Assembly (NCBI GenBank): GCA_041744735.1
Contig: JBGTKH010000307.1
Coordinates: forward strand, 1 to 9,127
From: JBGTKH01 sp041744735
Lineage (GTDB): Bacteria > Planctomycetota > Planctomycetia > Pirellulales > Pirellulaceae
DNA length: 9,127 nt
Direction: 5' to 3'
Part shown: positions 7,190 to 9,127 of the stretch, one piece after another
Layout: each line of letters begins with the position of its first letter
Position numbering within the stretch: position 1 is the first letter of the stretch
Position numbers and translations under genes: made by a program
Notes under the pieces: generated by a model
What the model was told of the DNA's origin: nothing
The model's input: only the letters and a program-made list of their open reading frames with translations
The model's database searches: none

Positions 7190-7205
7190 GAAATGGAAAA
7201 ACAGT

Positions 7206-9035
7206 GTGATCACTTATTTGACGATGACCGACGGCCCGCGCGCGGGTTCTAACTTTACGTTGGAGGCTGACGGTGAAAATTTGATCGGCCGCGGTCTGGA
7301 ATGCCACGTCGTGTTGACCGACGCGCTGTCGTCGCGCGTGCATGCTGCGATCTTCGAGCGCGACGGCCAGTGGTGGCTGCGCGACGCCGAAAGCCGCAAC
7401 GGCACGTATGTCAACGGGCAGAAGATCGACGAGGCTCAACTGGCCGAAGGCAGCGCGATCCGCATTGGCACGACCGTGTTTCGCTTTCATCAAACGCAGC
7501 ACCCGCCGCTGAATGTCTCATCGCCCGACGATCTCGATCAGACCGTGGTCTTCGACCGGCCGATTGACCCGCACGAAACGGGCAACTTCGGCGTTTCCGC
7601 ATTGCATGACGCCGAGCGGGCGCAGGACTTATTGATGCTGTATCAACTGAGCATCCGGCTGCTGGGCATCGACGATCCGGACGAAGTTGTGCGCGTGGCG
7701 ATCGACCTGCTGCACGAACGTGCGCGGGCGTCGGTGGCCGGTTTCCTGTGGGTCAGCGACGAAGGCCGCCTGAAGCCCAAGCTGGTGATCCCCGAAAACG
7801 CGGCGGGCAAAGTCAAGCTTAGCAAGCAACTCACCGATCTTGTCTGCCGCAAGGGTCACGCCGTGCGCATCGACGCGCAAGCGGACGAAGAAAGCACGGC
7901 GAGCTTGAGCCGTTTTTCCGACGCGATCTGTGTGCCGCTAATCCACAACAAGACCACGATCGCGGCGCTGCATCTGTATTCGGAACGCGGGCGATTTCGC
8001 GACAGCGACTTCGAGTTCGCGGTGTCGCTGGCCAACATCTTGGTTGTGGCGCTGGTGCGAGCACGCCGGCAAGCCACACTGCAAGTCAACCACCGTCGGC
8101 TGCGCGATAAAGCGGGAATGTTCGACGAGTTAATCGGCAACAGTCCGCCGATGGAGACGCTGAAGTCGAAGATCAGCCGCATCGCCCGCGCCAGCGGCTC
8201 GGTGCTGATCCGCGGCGAGAGTGGCAGCGGCAAGGAACTGGTCGCCCGCGCCTTACACAATGCCAGTGCCCGCGCCGACCGGCCGATGCTGTCCGTAAAC
8301 TGCGCGGCGATACCGGCGAACTTAATGGAGAGCCAGTTATTTGGGCACAGAAAGGGCGCGTTCACCAGCGCCGACAGTGACCACATCGGTTGGTTCCAGC
8401 AGGCGGATTCGGGCACGCTTTTTCTGGATGAAGTGGGCGAGATGACGCTGGAAGGCCAGGCCAAGCTGCTGAGAATTCTCGAAGGACATCCGTTCCTGCC
8501 TGTCGGTGCGACGAAGGAAATCAACGTCGACGTGCGCGTGATCGCCGCCACGAATCGCGATCTGCGCGAGTTTGTGCGCGACAAGCGGTTTCGCGAAGAC
8601 TTGTTCTATCGACTGACGGTGTTCGAGTTGTACATTCCGCCGCTGCGCGAACGCGGCGCGGACATCGAACTGCTGGTCAACTTTTTCCTGGACCATTTCA
8701 AAGCCCAGCACGGGCGCCCCAATTTGCATTTGTCCGAAAGCGCACGGGCCAAACTGCTCTCGTATCATTGGCCAGGGAATGTCCGGCAACTGCGCAACGT
8801 GATCGACAGTGCGATTGTGATGGCCGAGGGGAACCAGATTCTGCCGGAGGAGCTAGGCCTGCGCGACACGGGGTCGGGCGAAATTCAGTCGCTGCGGCTG
8901 GATGAATGGGAACGCAAGTTGATTGAGGAATCGCTCTCGCGCACGGGCGGCAACGTTCCCGACGCTGCCAAACTGTTGGGCATCGGCCGCGCAACGCTGT
9001 ATCGCAAGATCGAAGAGTACGGCGTCACGCGCTAA
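7206..9035 (+). CDS. FHA-GAF-AAA+-Fis-type sigma54-dependent transcriptional activator
   Basis: Cytoplasmic NtrC-family regulator, 609 residues from GTG 7206. Order of domains: FHA at about 1-95 (GR 28-29, SSRVHA 42-47, NGTYVNG 65-71), which binds phosphothreonine; a linker with DQTVVFD (about 111-117); a GAF sensor at about 139-284; a sigma54 AAA+ ATPase with Walker A GESGSGKE (337-344), loop GAFTSA (384-389), Walker B GTLFLDE (403-409), the FREDLFYRL arginine-finger segment and PGNVRQL; and a Fis-type HTH at about 574-605. There is no receiver domain, so input probably comes through the FHA and GAF domains, for example from a Ser/Thr kinase not present here. The loop normally reads GAFTGA. 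GTG 7206 is chosen because the first FHA strand (VITYLTMTDG) begins there and GGA lies 8 bases upstream; an ATG at 7113 would add 31 residues translated mostly from the repeat element. Confidence 0.95.
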   Translation: MITYLTMTDGPRAGSNFTLEADGENLIGRGLECHVVLTDALSSRVHAAIFERDGQWWLRDAESRNGTYVNGQKIDEAQLAEGSAIRIGTTVFRFHQTQHPPLNVSSPDDLDQTVVFDRPIDPHETGNFGVSALHDAERAQDLLMLYQLSIRLLGIDDPDEVVRVAIDLLHERARASVAGFLWVSDEGRLKPKLVIPENAAGKVKLSKQLTDLVCRKGHAVRIDAQADEESTASLSRFSDAICVPLIHNKTTIAALHLYSERGRFRDSDFEFAVSLANILVVALVRARRQATLQVNHRRLRDKAGMFDELIGNSPPMETLKSKISRIARASGSVLIRGESGSGKELVARALHNASARADRPMLSVNCAAIPANLMESQLFGHRKGAFTSADSDHIGWFQQADSGTLFLDEVGEMTLEGQAKLLRILEGHPFLPVGATKEINVDVRVIAATNRDLREFVRDKRFREDLFYRLTVFELYIPPLRERGADIELLVNFFLDHFKAQHGRPNLHLSESARAKLLSYHWPGNVRQLRNVIDSAIVMAEGNQILPEELGLRDTGSGEIQSLRLDEWERKLIEESLSRTGGNVPDAAKLLGIGRATLYRKIEEYGVTR

Positions 9036-9071
9036 GCCAACGCTGTGAAGCATTTTACTTCGGCAAATCAC

Positions 9072-9110
9072 GTGCACTAGCGGTAGGGCGCAAGCCCTCC
9101 GGTGAGTCAC
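9072..9110. repeat. Imperfect palindrome after the regulator gene
   Basis: The core is AGGGC-GCAA-GCCCT (9085-9098); weaker pairing (10 of 14 positions from 9076 to 9107) and GTG/CAC ends extend it to 9072-9110. No T-run follows, so it is not a clear terminator, although it begins 37 bases after the regulator stop. The text 'CGGTAGGGCGCAAGCCC' looks like another dispersed intergenic repeat of planctomycetes. The 92 bases from 9036 to the right edge hold nothing else I can name. Confidence 0.6.
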
Positions 9111-9127
9111 ATGGCGCGAAACACCGG

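Noticed and set aside
6980..7205. Sigma54 promoter (TGGCAC-N5-TTGC) for autoregulation by the activator
   Set aside because: I read both strands of the intergenic regions and found no acceptable -24/-12 pair; the nearest TGGCAC, at about 2331, is inside purC and lacks the -12 element.
1..9127. CRISPR array, tRNA or rRNA, transposase, toxin-antitoxin or defence genes
   Set aside because: No regularly spaced repeats, RNA-gene signatures or such protein motifs were seen; the gene content is core metabolism and regulation.

Overview
The window is a bacterial chromosomal segment, moderately GC-rich, carrying six protein genes, one of them cut by the left edge. The combination fits a planctomycete, probably of the Pirellula group: a long (yeast Ade1-like) PurC, a Tsp/Prc-type protease with an N-terminal anchor, a long-form CbiX, a membrane protein with an 'SIRD..(M/L).(A/L)T' helix start, an FHA-GAF-sigma54 activator, and three different palindromic intergenic elements. 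This lineage call rests on recalled family features and no search was run.

Layout. (1) Minus strand, 1-1592: argH (argininosuccinate lyase) reads leftward. It overlaps by an ATGA tetranucleotide the start of an exported Ala/Pro-rich protein that runs off the left edge. A good sigma70-type promoter (TTGACA-17-TACCAT) lies about 60 bases before the argH TTG start. (2) 1593-1953: a divergent intergenic region with that promoter, a possible extended -10 promoter for purC, and a 29-bp near-perfect inverted repeat. (3) Plus strand, 1954-3731: purC (SAICAR synthetase), followed 2 bases later by a multi-pass membrane protein of unknown function. (4) 3767-3795: a strong hairpin between convergent genes, whose T-run serves the minus-strand gene. 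(5) Minus strand, 3829-6946: cbiX/sirB-like chelatase upstream and a carboxy-terminal processing protease (prc/tsp) downstream, separated by 238 bases with a possible protease promoter. (6) 6947-7205: a divergent region largely filled by a 152-bp element with 36-bp imperfect terminal inverted repeats. (7) Plus strand, 7206-9035: an FHA-GAF-AAA+-Fis-HTH transcriptional activator. (8) 9036-9127: a third palindromic element.

The genes serve unrelated jobs (arginine and purine synthesis, envelope proteolysis, tetrapyrrole metal insertion, sigma54-dependent regulation), so this looks like ordinary core chromosome rather than a defence or mobile island. I found no evidence for a new multi-gene system. 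The most interesting signals are the three intergenic palindromes, one of which probably creates a false N-terminal extension of the regulator, and a GAFTSA variant of the sigma54-contact loop in that regulator.
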